Below, one piece after another: positions 17,708-24,965 of a stretch of 64,000 nt of DNA. The position numbers and the translations under genes are program-made. The notes beneath the pieces were generated by a model. It did no database searches. It was given only the letters and a program-made list of their open reading frames with translations, and was not told the DNA's origin. Location: NCBI GenBank assembly GCA_022180725.1, contig BQMO01000004.1, positions 62,001 through 126,000 on the forward strand. Direction: 5' to 3'. Within the stretch, counting starts at the first letter, position 1. Each line of letters opens with the position of its first letter. The stretch is from Phycisphaerae bacterium (GTDB lineage Bacteria; Planctomycetota; Phycisphaerae; Phycisphaerales; UBA1924).

Positions 17708-19606
17708 TTACGCCTCGCCCTTGCTCCGCACCGCCGCCCGCGGGTCGCACAGGGCTGCGCCGAAGTCGAAGTAGACGCGCCACGACACCGCCAACTTGTT
17801 CACCGTCTGGTCGAGCCCGAAGAACTCGACCGTCGGCGTCTGCTGGCCGTTGAGGAACCCGACAATGATCGGGCTCGCCGCGGGCGCGGCGAAGAGGTAC
17901 CAGTGCTTCGTCGAGGCCTTGGTGCCGTACTTCTTGGTGTTGCTCAGACGCGGCTCGACCTCAAGGCCCACCGCGTTCCGCAGGCTGTTGCCGGTCGGCA
18001 GATTCGTCTGCGCCGCGATGTACTCGCTCTCGAGCACGGCGCGGGCCACCGTCTGGAGTTCCGGCGGAACGACCAATCGGGTCGGCCGCAGGTCCAGGTC
18101 GTTGCCCTCGGCGTCCCGCTGCGTGAGCATTGCGGTGATGGCCTTGGTCAGGCCGTCCGTGCTGAGATTCGTGTCGGCCCCGGTGATGTAGTTGCCGTTG
18201 CCCGCGGAGAAGAACGCGCCGGCGTTCGACAGCAACGTGTCATAGATCAAGTCGCTGAGCTTCCGCATCGCCGCCTGGCCCATCGCGCGGGCGACGCTGT
18301 CGAACAGCGACAGGTCGTCGTTGATCAGGTCGCGGCGGTCGATGGAGAACATCTTGCCGTAGGTGTCCACCTTGTACTGTGTGGTCGCCTCGTCGGCACC
18401 GCCGTGCTTGAACTCGCCGCCGGGCGGAATCTGCTGCAGCGAGCCGGTGAACGACGGACGGATCGCGGTGGCGGTCTTGAAGTCCGGCACGCTCCGCACA
18501 CCCGCGAAGGACCGCCAGGTCGCCGGGCTCTCCTGATAGCCGTCGAGCAACACCTTGTTGACGGCGGCACCCAGCGCCTCGGTGAGCGTGTGCGTCGAGA
18601 GCGACGCCCGGACCATGCCCTCGCGGTCGGCGGGCGCGTCGATCCCCTCGTGCTGAAGCGCCGCGCGGCAGAGGTCCAGTGTGTGGGCCACCCGCAGGTC
18701 ATCGGCCGCCTCCATGCACGCCGGGCCGAGGGCCTTCTCCGCGAGCGCGGCGAAGCCCGCCCGCTTGAGGATGGCCGCTTCGATCACCCGAGCCCGCGGG
18801 ATGTGTCCCGAGCCGCCGCCGGTGATGACGCCGGAGAACACGGGACGCGAGGCCCGCAGGACCTCCAGCACGCCCGCGCGGAGTTCGCTGACGGTCATGT
18901 CGCCCGCGACGGCCCTGGCCTTCATGTCGTCCACCCGCTTCTGGTGCACGCCCCAATCCCGCTCGCTGCCACCCGTGAAGACGGGGCGGCAGGTCAGTTC
19001 GATTTCTTTCAGCCGGTCGCGCTCGTCGGCGCGGATCTGATCCTCGTGTGCGATGTCCGCCATGTTCGTCCGTCCTTGACGTGATGCCGCGATGGCCACC
19101 GACGTTTCCGCGTCGGCCCCAAGCGGCGTGATGCTGACTTCCCGCAGCCGCCCCTTGCGCACAAGCGTGAACCCGCCCGGCGACGACAGCGACCGCCCGT
19201 TGACCTCGACCGACTGGTTCGGCTTCACCCGTTCGTGCTCGGTGGGCGCGACGCCGACCGACGCCTGGAACTGGAAACCACCTCGGGCCATCTCCACGAC
19301 GTGCCGCGCCGGTTCGCCAGCGCCGCTGACGACACCCGCGACCATCAACCGCCCGTTGGCGACTGCGGGTTCGCCGTGACCGACGACGCTGCCGACCGTG
19401 GCGTTGTGGTCGGCCAGCAGGGGCACCTGGCCCCCAGCTTCGAGGCCCGCCAGGTCGATCGCGATGTCGCCCCAGCCGGGCACGCGCATGATGCGGCCGG
19501 TGTAGGCGACGACGCTGATCTTGGGGCGGGCATCCTTGCCCGCGGCCTCGATCTCGACCTCGGCGGCCGTGAGCAGCAGGTCATCCTTGACCGCGTTTCC
19601 GTTCAT
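17708..19606 (-). CDS. Prohead protease-major capsid protein fusion (Mu gpT/HK97-fold)
   Basis: 632 residues from the ATG at 19606, which has an excellent SD (AAGGAGAG, 4 bases away). Residues 1-181 are an S78/HK97-type prohead protease, with 'PLLADHNATVGSVVG' supplying the likely catalytic His and 'GGFQFQASVGVAP' the Ser, ending in 'REVSITPLGADAETSVAIAAS'. From about 182 comes a charged helical scaffold-like segment, then a Mu-T-like capsid domain ('TWRSFAGVRSVPDF', 'KMFSIDRRDLINDD', 'GNYITGADTNLSTDG'). The protease would mature its own capsid precursor. It overlaps the upstream sigma-like gene by 26 bp and is followed by a terminator. It is the only virion structural gene in the element. 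Fused protease-capsid genes are known in some prophages; the isolation is the odd part. Confidence 0.88.
   Translation of the reverse strand: MNGNAVKDDLLLTAAEVEIEAAGKDARPKISVVAYTGRIMRVPGWGDIAIDLAGLEAGGQVPLLADHNATVGSVVGHGEPAVANGRLMVAGVVSGAGEPARHVVEMARGGFQFQASVGVAPTEHERVKPNQSVEVNGRSLSSPGGFTLVRKGRLREVSITPLGADAETSVAIAASRQGRTNMADIAHEDQIRADERDRLKEIELTCRPVFTGGSERDWGVHQKRVDDMKARAVAGDMTVSELRAGVLEVLRASRPVFSGVITGGGSGHIPRARVIEAAILKRAGFAALAEKALGPACMEAADDLRVAHTLDLCRAALQHEGIDAPADREGMVRASLSTHTLTEALGAAVNKVLLDGYQESPATWRSFAGVRSVPDFKTATAIRPSFTGSLQQIPPGGEFKHGGADEATTQYKVDTYGKMFSIDRRDLINDDLSLFDSVARAMGQAAMRKLSDLIYDTLLSNAGAFFSAGNGNYITGADTNLSTDGLTKAITAMLTQRDAEGNDLDLRPTRLVVPPELQTVARAVLESEYIAAQTNLPTGNSLRNAVGLEVEPRLSNTKKYGTKASTKHWYLFAAPAASPIIVGFLNGQQTPTVEFFGLDQTVNKLAVSWRVYFDFGAALCDPRAAVRSKGEA
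19061..19077 (-). promoter_or_regulatory. Possible internal start (SD plus ATG) for capsid protein alone
   Basis: Within the fusion gene, AAGGA (complement of 19073-19077) lies 9 bases before an in-frame ATG at 19063 (residue 182, 'MADIAHEDQIRADERD'), exactly at the protease-to-scaffold boundary. It would yield a 451-residue capsid product in excess over protease, like the nested start in lambda gene C/Nu3. The spacing is a little long, so this remains a prediction. Confidence 0.45.
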
Positions 19607-20189
19607 GAAACTCTCCTTCTGAGACAACCTTGAAACCCTTAGACAGCAGCTTCGGGATCAACAAACCGAGCCGGTACCTGACCGTGCTCTCCTTCATGCC
19701 AAGCCGTCTCGCAGCCTCGCTGACGTTTCCATCGCACTCCATGATCATCCGACACAACGCGCGACTGTCCTCGTTGTCGATGAACTCGAGCACGTCCTCC
19801 GTTGCCCAGGACGACTGCGACAGGCCGACCGTGCGGCTGCTGGCGATCTCCCGTCCTTTGGGATCCTCGTAGACGCCCTCGCTCGCGTTCTGTCTCGTGT
19901 CTGCGGCCACGCGCAGCGTCTTGAAGTTCCTGAGGGCACGCTCTTCTCGCTCCGCGTGCTTCAGCACCGCCGTCTTCACGATCACGAAGATCAACGTCTT
20001 CGGGCTCGCACCCCGAGCCGGGTCCCATACGGGCGGCTTGGCGATCAGGTGGAGGAGGGCTTCCTGCACAACATCGTCGTGGCTGACGCCCGGCTCGCAG
20101 TGCTGCTTGGCCGCTGCGAATCCAACCCGCCGCGCGTAGTCGAGCAGGTCGGGCGTGAGTTCAATCTCGATCGGAGAGGGGTCGGGCAT
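19581..20189 (-). CDS. Sigma-70-like factor encoded in the capsid operon
   Basis: 202 residues from the ATG at 20189 (GAGGAGGT SD). Region 2-like sequence 'GVSHDDVVQEALLHLIAKPPVWDP...LIFVIVKTAVLKHAEREER' and a C-terminal region-4-type HTH 'NVSEAARRLGMKESTVRYRLGLLIPKLL' mark a small ECF-like sigma factor. The start overlaps the stop of the preceding gene (TAATG) and its end overlaps the capsid gene by 26 bp, so all three form one operon. An element-specific sigma factor could drive capsid or late genes. It might instead be a region-2/4-containing DNA-binding regulator without promoter activity. Confidence 0.75.
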   Translation of the reverse strand: MPDPSPIEIELTPDLLDYARRVGFAAAKQHCEPGVSHDDVVQEALLHLIAKPPVWDPARGASPKTLIFVIVKTAVLKHAEREERALRNFKTLRVAADTRQNASEGVYEDPKGREIASSRTVGLSQSSWATEDVLEFIDNEDSRALCRMIMECDGNVSEAARRLGMKESTVRYRLGLLIPKLLSKGFKVVSEGEFHERKRGQG

Positions 20190-20707
20190 TAGACCTCCTC
20201 GCCACGCTCGAGCCTCTCGCGGACGTCGTCGCACAATGTGAACGAGACCCGCGCCGGGGTGGTCGCCCTGGGCGGCACGACATGCAAGACGAAGTAGGTG
20301 TCGTCAGCGGGCACGGGCCTCCCGTACTTGGCCGTCTCACGCTCCGCAGCCTCTCGCAGGGCGAGAAGGAAGTCGGCGTACCTGCACCCAACGGTCATGC
20401 ACAACGCCGCAAAGGGCGTGAGAATACTTGCCTGTTCAAGGTGATCCGCCGCGACGTCCACGTCGGCCCGCGTCCATGCGTCCGGGTTCGATGGCGTGAC
20501 CACCCCTTGCCGGACCAGCGCGTCGAGGATCGCGGGGCGGCAGTCGTAGCCGCGGGACCGCAGGTGGTTCGAGGCCGCGGAGATCGGCATCGGGAACATC
20601 CGGTCCCGTTCATCTTGGGCCGCCTCACAGAACGCGGGGTCCGCGCCCGCCAGGGGCTTCACGCGGAGGTCGAAATGCTCGTCGAGGGTCAGTCCGATTC
20701 GGGTCAC
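20189..20707 (-). CDS. Conserved-looking hypothetical protein, first gene of the capsid operon
   Basis: 172 residues from a GTG start at 20707 with SD AAGGAG 7 bases upstream. No family recognised. The sequence is soluble and mixed alpha/beta, with 'SNHLRSRGYDCRPAILDALVRQGVV' that could be a small HTH and a later 'ADDTYFVLHVVPPRATTPARVSFTL' beta segment. Coupled to the sigma-like gene through a TAATG overlap. Neighbouring genes suggest a structural-accessory or regulatory role; neither can be shown. Confidence 0.7.
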   Translation of the reverse strand: MTRIGLTLDEHFDLRVKPLAGADPAFCEAAQDERDRMFPMPISAASNHLRSRGYDCRPAILDALVRQGVVTPSNPDAWTRADVDVAADHLEQASILTPFAALCMTVGCRYADFLLALREAAERETAKYGRPVPADDTYFVLHVVPPRATTPARVSFTLCDDVRERLERGEEV

Positions 20708-20869
20708 GGTGGTCTCCTTGCCGGGGGGCGTCGGGCGACAGCCCTTCCCCCCAAACCCTTATTTCCGGCGCGGGAGCCGATTCGCAGCGCTGACCACGAA
20801 AATTCCGCCTCTCGTGAGAAGCGCACGCCGTGATGCCCCAACGGCAACGGCTACGCTGTACCACGGCGT

Positions 20870-20898
20870 TTGACCAACCCGATCAAAAACCGTATACT
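20870..20898 (+). promoter_or_regulatory. Strong sigma-70 promoter for the DNA methylase, leaderless
   Basis: TTGACC (20870-20875), 17-bp spacer, TATACT (20893-20898). The ATG at 20905 is 7 bases after the -10 box, so transcription should start at or next to the A of the start codon. No SD is present upstream, consistent with a leaderless mRNA. Confidence 0.8.
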
Positions 20899-20904
20899 GG
20901 CACC

Positions 20905-21864
20905 ATGAGCGACTCCACCGGCGATTTGGCATTCGAGTACGACGCAACGGCCATAGGCCGATCCGTGGCACTGCACGCCGACTGCTTCGAGTGGATGAGC
21001 CGCTGCCCAGAGAACTCAATCCATGCGATCGTGACCGACCCGCCATACGGGGTGAAGGAGTTCGACCACGACCAACTGGCCAAGCGTGCGAACGGGAAGG
21101 GTGGGATTTGGCGCATTCCACCATCCTTCGACGGGCACGTTCGATCACCACTCCCCCGGTTCACCGCGCTCGACGCGAAGGAGCGCGAACGGTTGCGGGC
21201 GTTCTTCCGTGAGTGGAGCGTGTTGGTCACGCGGGCGCTGCGGCCCGGCGGACATGTGTTCCTCGCGACCAATGCCTTCGTGTCGCAGTTGGTTTTCGAC
21301 GCCGTGATCGAAGGCGGGCTCGAGTTCCGAGGAGAACTGATCCGACTCGTCCGAACGCTTCGAGGCGGCGATCGCCCGAAGAACGCCGAGGAGGAGTTTC
21401 CGGGAGTGTGCTCGATGGCCCGGGGCTGCTACGAGCCTTGGGGCATCTTTCGCAAGCCGATGGGATCGCTGAAGGTCAGCGATTGCTTGCGTGAGTGGCA
21501 GACAGGCGGACTGCGGAGATACTCGAACGAACTTCCCTTCGAGGATGTGATCGAGAGCGAACGCACACCGCAGCGCGAACGAGAGATTGCCGATCACCCC
21601 AGCCTCAAACCGCAGTCGCTAATGCGCCGGCTCGTCTGGGCGGCGCTTCCCCTCGGCGAAGGGGTGGTTGTCGATCCATTCATGGGCTCGGGGTCAACTG
21701 TGGCAGCAGCCGAGGCCGTCGGCGTCCGCGCGATCGGCGTCGAACGGTTCAGGGAGTACTACGACCTGGGCATCCGCGCCATCCCCAAACTTGCAGCGGT
21801 CCGTGTTCCAGAGTTGGATACCGTGGTCGGGTCGGTCGTCGAACCGGCGTTATTCCGCCGGTGA
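20905..21864 (+). CDS. Type II DNA methyltransferase, beta class (N6-adenine or N4-cytosine)
   Basis: 319 residues. Motif IV 'VTDPPYGV' (43-50, DPPY) precedes motif I 'VVDPFMGSGSTVAAAEAVG' (about 270-288), the beta-class order; 'HPSLKPQSLMRRLV' is the motif X-like segment. A target-recognition region lies between. It faces the gene at 22494-21850, with which it overlaps tail to tail by 15 bp, and together they form a probable type II R-M system. DPPY favours adenine-N6 methylation, but DPPY can also serve cytosine-N4. Leaderless expression could let the methylase accumulate early after entry. Confidence 0.9.
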   Translation: MSDSTGDLAFEYDATAIGRSVALHADCFEWMSRCPENSIHAIVTDPPYGVKEFDHDQLAKRANGKGGIWRIPPSFDGHVRSPLPRFTALDAKERERLRAFFREWSVLVTRALRPGGHVFLATNAFVSQLVFDAVIEGGLEFRGELIRLVRTLRGGDRPKNAEEEFPGVCSMARGCYEPWGIFRKPMGSLKVSDCLREWQTGGLRRYSNELPFEDVIESERTPQREREIADHPSLKPQSLMRRLVWAALPLGEGVVVDPFMGSGSTVAAAEAVGVRAIGVERFREYYDLGIRAIPKLAAVRVPELDTVVGSVVEPALFRR

Positions 21865-22494
21865 CCGATAGATCCAGTTCGCTTCCATCTTCTCAAACCC
21901 GCTGGTGGTTACGCTCGCCGTGATCGTGCGTCGGCTCGTCTCGGAACGTCCCGAAAACACCCAGTCCTGCTCGGTCAACTGCGCACCGACCACCTTGAGG
22001 AAGCGAAACGGCATGGGGGCCACGTCATTTCCCTCGTCGCGCGCACGGTTTGCCTCGAACACGAAGACGAGCAGCCAGACCCGCTCGGCGTTGTGCCCCT
22101 GCCAACCCCGCAGGTACCTCGACGCCTTGATCTCGATGCCCTGGTCTCCGTGCAGGATCGAGTCACCCTTGAATCGACCGGTCGGCACGAGGTCCGGATG
22201 CCCGTTGTGGTACTTGTTCTTTGCCAACGCCTTGCAGTGCTTGGGGATGCTCGCCGACATGAACTCGCCGACGATGCTGCTGAAGTTGGCTGGCATCAGG
22301 AACGTCTCAAGACGGGGGATCTGCTTCGTGTTCAACTGGGTGTTGATGAACTCGAGGAAGTCCAGAAAGTCGTTCATCGCGGCGCGCACCTGCTCCACGG
22401 TGCAGCCGTAGGGGATCTGCGCCCGGGGATTGAAGTGCTCGGGCCGCACGCGAGCCAATGAGCAGGCAGCCCTTTCCGCGTCAGACGTTGGCAT
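21850..22494 (-). CDS. Probable type II restriction endonuclease (PD-(D/E)XK)
   Basis: 214 residues. 'GHPDLVPTGRFKGDSILHGD' followed by 'GIEIKASRYLRGWQGHN' gives P100-D101...E121-I-K123, a canonical PD-x(n)-ExK catalytic core. Its convergent overlap with the methylase gene supports a cognate pair. No named restriction-enzyme family was recognised, so specificity is unknown. There is no SD before the ATG at 22494. Alternative: another PD-(D/E)XK nuclease unrelated to the methylase. Confidence 0.75.
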   Translation of the reverse strand: MPTSDAERAACSLARVRPEHFNPRAQIPYGCTVEQVRAAMNDFLDFLEFINTQLNTKQIPRLETFLMPANFSSIVGEFMSASIPKHCKALAKNKYHNGHPDLVPTGRFKGDSILHGDQGIEIKASRYLRGWQGHNAERVWLLVFVFEANRARDEGNDVAPMPFRFLKVVGAQLTEQDWVFSGRSETSRRTITASVTTSGFEKMEANWIYRSPAE

Positions 22495-22672
22495 CAGAAG
22501 AGGGTAGCAGACGCCGCACGGCTCATGCTACCGGCGGGCCGCAGGCCTCCTCCGATCGAGACCAGACTGGGAGGCTCGCCCGAGTCGGCGAAGGTCGATT
22601 TCGCGTACACTCGACCTCACCACGGATGCGCGATCAGGACTCCACAACCCGGCCAATCATGGAGGGCCGCCC

Positions 22673-23131
22673 ATGCCGAACCGCCGCGAACACATCGGGA
22701 TCGCACTCATCGCTCAACTGGGCGTGGAGTTGCTGCGAAAGTCGGATCTGAGCGACGACGATCGTTTTTGGGATGTCATCGGGGCCGCGCTCGGGGCGAC
22801 CTGCGGCGGGGTGCTGCCGGACATCTTGGAGCCCGCCCTCTCTCCCGACCATCGCCAGTTTGCACATGGCATGCTGCCTGCAGCGGCGGTGGCGTGGTTT
22901 GGAAAAGGCAAGCACCGCGAAGGGTGCGATGCGCTGTACGCATGGGCCAGCGCCGGGCTGAGGCCCGGCGAGCATGCGCATGCGGCGGACGGCCAGAATG
23001 AACTCCCTCGATGGATGCGATTCATCGTGGCTGGGTTCTTCCGCGCCGTGCCCACGGGGTACGTGTCACACCTGCTTGCCGATGCGACGACGCCACGCGG
23101 CTTGCCTGTGTTCGGGCGTCTCGGCAGTTAG
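22673..23131 (+). CDS. YdjM-like membrane-associated putative metal-dependent hydrolase
   Basis: 152 residues, with a GGAGGG SD 7-8 bases upstream of the ATG at 22673. N-terminal 'REHIGIALIAQLGVELL' and 'GAALGATCGGVLPDILEPALSPDHRQFAHGMLPAAAVAW' carry the H/D/H pattern of the LexA-regulated YdjM/DUF457-type hydrolase family. Hydrophobic segments flank it, and it ends with 'GYVSHLLADATTPRGLPVFG', the conserved second His/Asp block. Usually a membrane protein of unknown substrate. Cargo gene of the element. Confidence 0.7.
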   Translation: MPNRREHIGIALIAQLGVELLRKSDLSDDDRFWDVIGAALGATCGGVLPDILEPALSPDHRQFAHGMLPAAAVAWFGKGKHREGCDALYAWASAGLRPGEHAHAADGQNELPRWMRFIVAGFFRAVPTGYVSHLLADATTPRGLPVFGRLGS

Positions 23132-23158
23132 GCGCGGATGCACTTGTTGTGCCCGCGA

Positions 23159-23398
23159 TCAGCTTCGTGCATGAGTCGTCACTCGTGCCGCCTTCGCTGG
23201 CCCGGCGTCCGATGGGACTGGCAGTATGCACGGCTGGTGCCCGCCCCATTTGGGAATGCGGCCCGGCTCTTCGCGCAACCGCTGCTGCCAGCTCTCCCGA
23301 TCGAGTCCTTTCGCAAGATCGATCGCGGTCTCGACAGAGTCGCGAACCCCGCACTCCTTCGCGGTCGTTGACTCGGTTGGGACTGTGGTGTGCTTCAT
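23159..23398 (-). CDS. Small unknown protein translationally coupled to the SDH protease
   Basis: 79 residues. Its ATG overlaps the stop of the SDH-type protease gene (ATGA at 23395-23398), which is the main support for it being real. Hydrophilic, rich in E/R/K/P ('DLAKGLDRESWQQRLREEPGRIPKWG'). No family recognised. It could be a partner, inhibitor or cargo of the protease, or a spurious frame. Confidence 0.45.
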   Translation of the reverse strand: MKHTTVPTESTTAKECGVRDSVETAIDLAKGLDRESWQQRLREEPGRIPKWGGHQPCILPVPSDAGPAKAARVTTHARS

Positions 23399-24483
23399 GT
23401 CGTCTTTGCCTCGATCAGATGACCCATCACGGTAGTCTCGCCGAGGAACTGGAATAGCCGATCGGCGATCGCGTCCTGTTCGGGAGTGAACGCTTCGGTC
23501 TTGAGTCCGAACGACTCAGCCTCCTGTCGGTCGATCACGAAACCATGATCAGGGTACTTTTCGACCAGATGGCGGGCGATCTGTTGAGCTTTTGTGGTCG
23601 GGTACTTGGGTTGGAGCAGGCGGATCGCGTACTCCTCCGCGATCTTCAGCGCACGAGATGCCGCAGTGTACCTGACAGGATCGGTCTTTTCGAGCAACGG
23701 CTTCGTCAGGTCCGCGGCGAAGTGCAGAACCTTTGGCAGCAGCGTGTCAACCTTCTTGCGCGTGCGAGGCAGCAGGTGCATCATCGATCTATCCGCCACT
23801 TCCAAGGCAAAGGCGTTGAGCCTCTCCAACGCCTGAAGTTCGTCGAGCGCCGATCGCCACTCTTCCGACTCGTCGTCTCGAAGTTGTGCGTCGAGAGGAC
23901 CGAGTTCGGCCTGTTCGCCCATCATGATCGTGGATGCGCCAAGTGCAAGCAGGGTTCCAGCACTCTTCGCGTATCTCGGCACCACCGCCACAAAGCCGCC
24001 GCAATGGCGACGAAGCAGTGTGGCGATCTGATACGCGCACCTTGCTGAACCACCGGGAGAATCAATCAGCAGCGCGACGCGCTGTCCTTTCGGCAGGTCG
24101 TCCTTTGACATCTGGAAGAGGTCGCGGATGCCGTCATGGATCTCCCGCGTCGGTCGTTCTGCGCCTTGGATGAACAGCCAGAGCGGCATCCCCAGTGCCG
24201 CCTCCATGTCCTTGATGGCGGCAGCGAACTCAGGTTCAATCGCTCTCGAAGGCCCCGGGAAGATGCTCCCCGTCATCGATGGCGGCGTGCTGGCCGCGGG
24301 GTTCTCCGAGACGCCAGCGATAGCGGCAGCAAAGTCAGAGACGGGTGGCGTCGCAGCTTCTCCCTTCAGTTCCGCTTGGGCGGCTGGCGGCCCGCTGGTG
24401 TTCGTCGATGCTGCTGTGGGTCGCGAATCTGGGATTGGTGGGGCAGTGGCCATTGGATATGATTCTACGGCCCCATAGGCCAT
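23395..24483 (-). CDS. SDH-family ClpP-like serine protease (serine dehydrogenase proteinase type)
   Basis: 362 residues from the ATG at 24483 (GGGAG SD). The N-terminal 90 residues are disordered and P/A/S-rich. The crotonase/ClpP-like core has 'VALLIDSPGGSARCAYQIATLL' (oxyanion region) and 'PRYAKSAGTLLALGASTIMMGEQAELGPLDAQ' with nucleophile S174 in KSAGT. The C-terminal half is helical. Proteases of this family are cytosolic or membrane-linked with poorly defined substrates. In this setting it may be a defence or capsid-related protease. It lies next to the YdjM-like and R-M genes as cargo, with a coupled 79-residue ORF downstream. Confidence 0.82.
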   Translation of the reverse strand: MAYGAVESYPMATAPPIPDSRPTAASTNTSGPPAAQAELKGEAATPPVSDFAAAIAGVSENPAASTPPSMTGSIFPGPSRAIEPEFAAAIKDMEAALGMPLWLFIQGAERPTREIHDGIRDLFQMSKDDLPKGQRVALLIDSPGGSARCAYQIATLLRRHCGGFVAVVPRYAKSAGTLLALGASTIMMGEQAELGPLDAQLRDDESEEWRSALDELQALERLNAFALEVADRSMMHLLPRTRKKVDTLLPKVLHFAADLTKPLLEKTDPVRYTAASRALKIAEEYAIRLLQPKYPTTKAQQIARHLVEKYPDHGFVIDRQEAESFGLKTEAFTPEQDAIADRLFQFLGETTVMGHLIEAKTT

Positions 24484-24685
24484 GTGGCTCCCAGGGGGGT
24501 TCCGGTGCTATTCCGGACACCTGAAACAAAGTCAGTCGATACCCGCGGCTGTTCCCGCGGGCGTCACGTCGGCGAGCCCGGCGGGAAGGAACCATGCCGA
24601 CGTTGCCGCTGACGGAACGGCCGGCGATGGCGCTCCGCGTCGCGGGATCGCGGGTTTCGTCGGTTCTGTCGGGCGTCGGGCGGGA

Positions 24686-24964
24686 TCAACGACCGGGCGT
24701 GGCCGCGCCAAGCGCCGCGACGATTCCGGCCCGCACATCAGGCGACAGGATGGCCCACGCCGCCACGAGGCGGGCCAGGTCGGTGTCCGGCGGGGCGTTG
24801 CCGCACCCGGCGTTCGGCCGCGACGTGGGCGGGACTGGTCCCCCTGTTGGGCCGCCCGTTCGACCCCGGCCTGCGCCCCGTTTGGCCCCCGGTGCGGCCT
24901 GCGCTGCGCCCGGCGCTGCGCGCTCGTGGGAATCGGCGTATTCTTCCGGAGATTCGATAAGTGC
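24686..24964 (-). pseudogene. int: Displaced 3' part of the integrase gene (92 codons)
   Basis: Reading leftwards out of attR, in the frame that matches the integrase across the 29-bp core (24967 corresponds to 13531, both first base of a codon), 92 codons run to a TGA at 24688-24686. The product begins 'ALIESPEEYADSHERAAPG' and ends 'DTDLARLVAAWAILSPDVRAGIVAAL...', a tail type I associate with planctomycete integrases. It is therefore the genuine integrase C-terminus left behind by recombination, not currently joined to the gene. The flanking 24484-24685 stretch shows no gene. Confidence 0.85.
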
Positions 24965-24965
24965 T

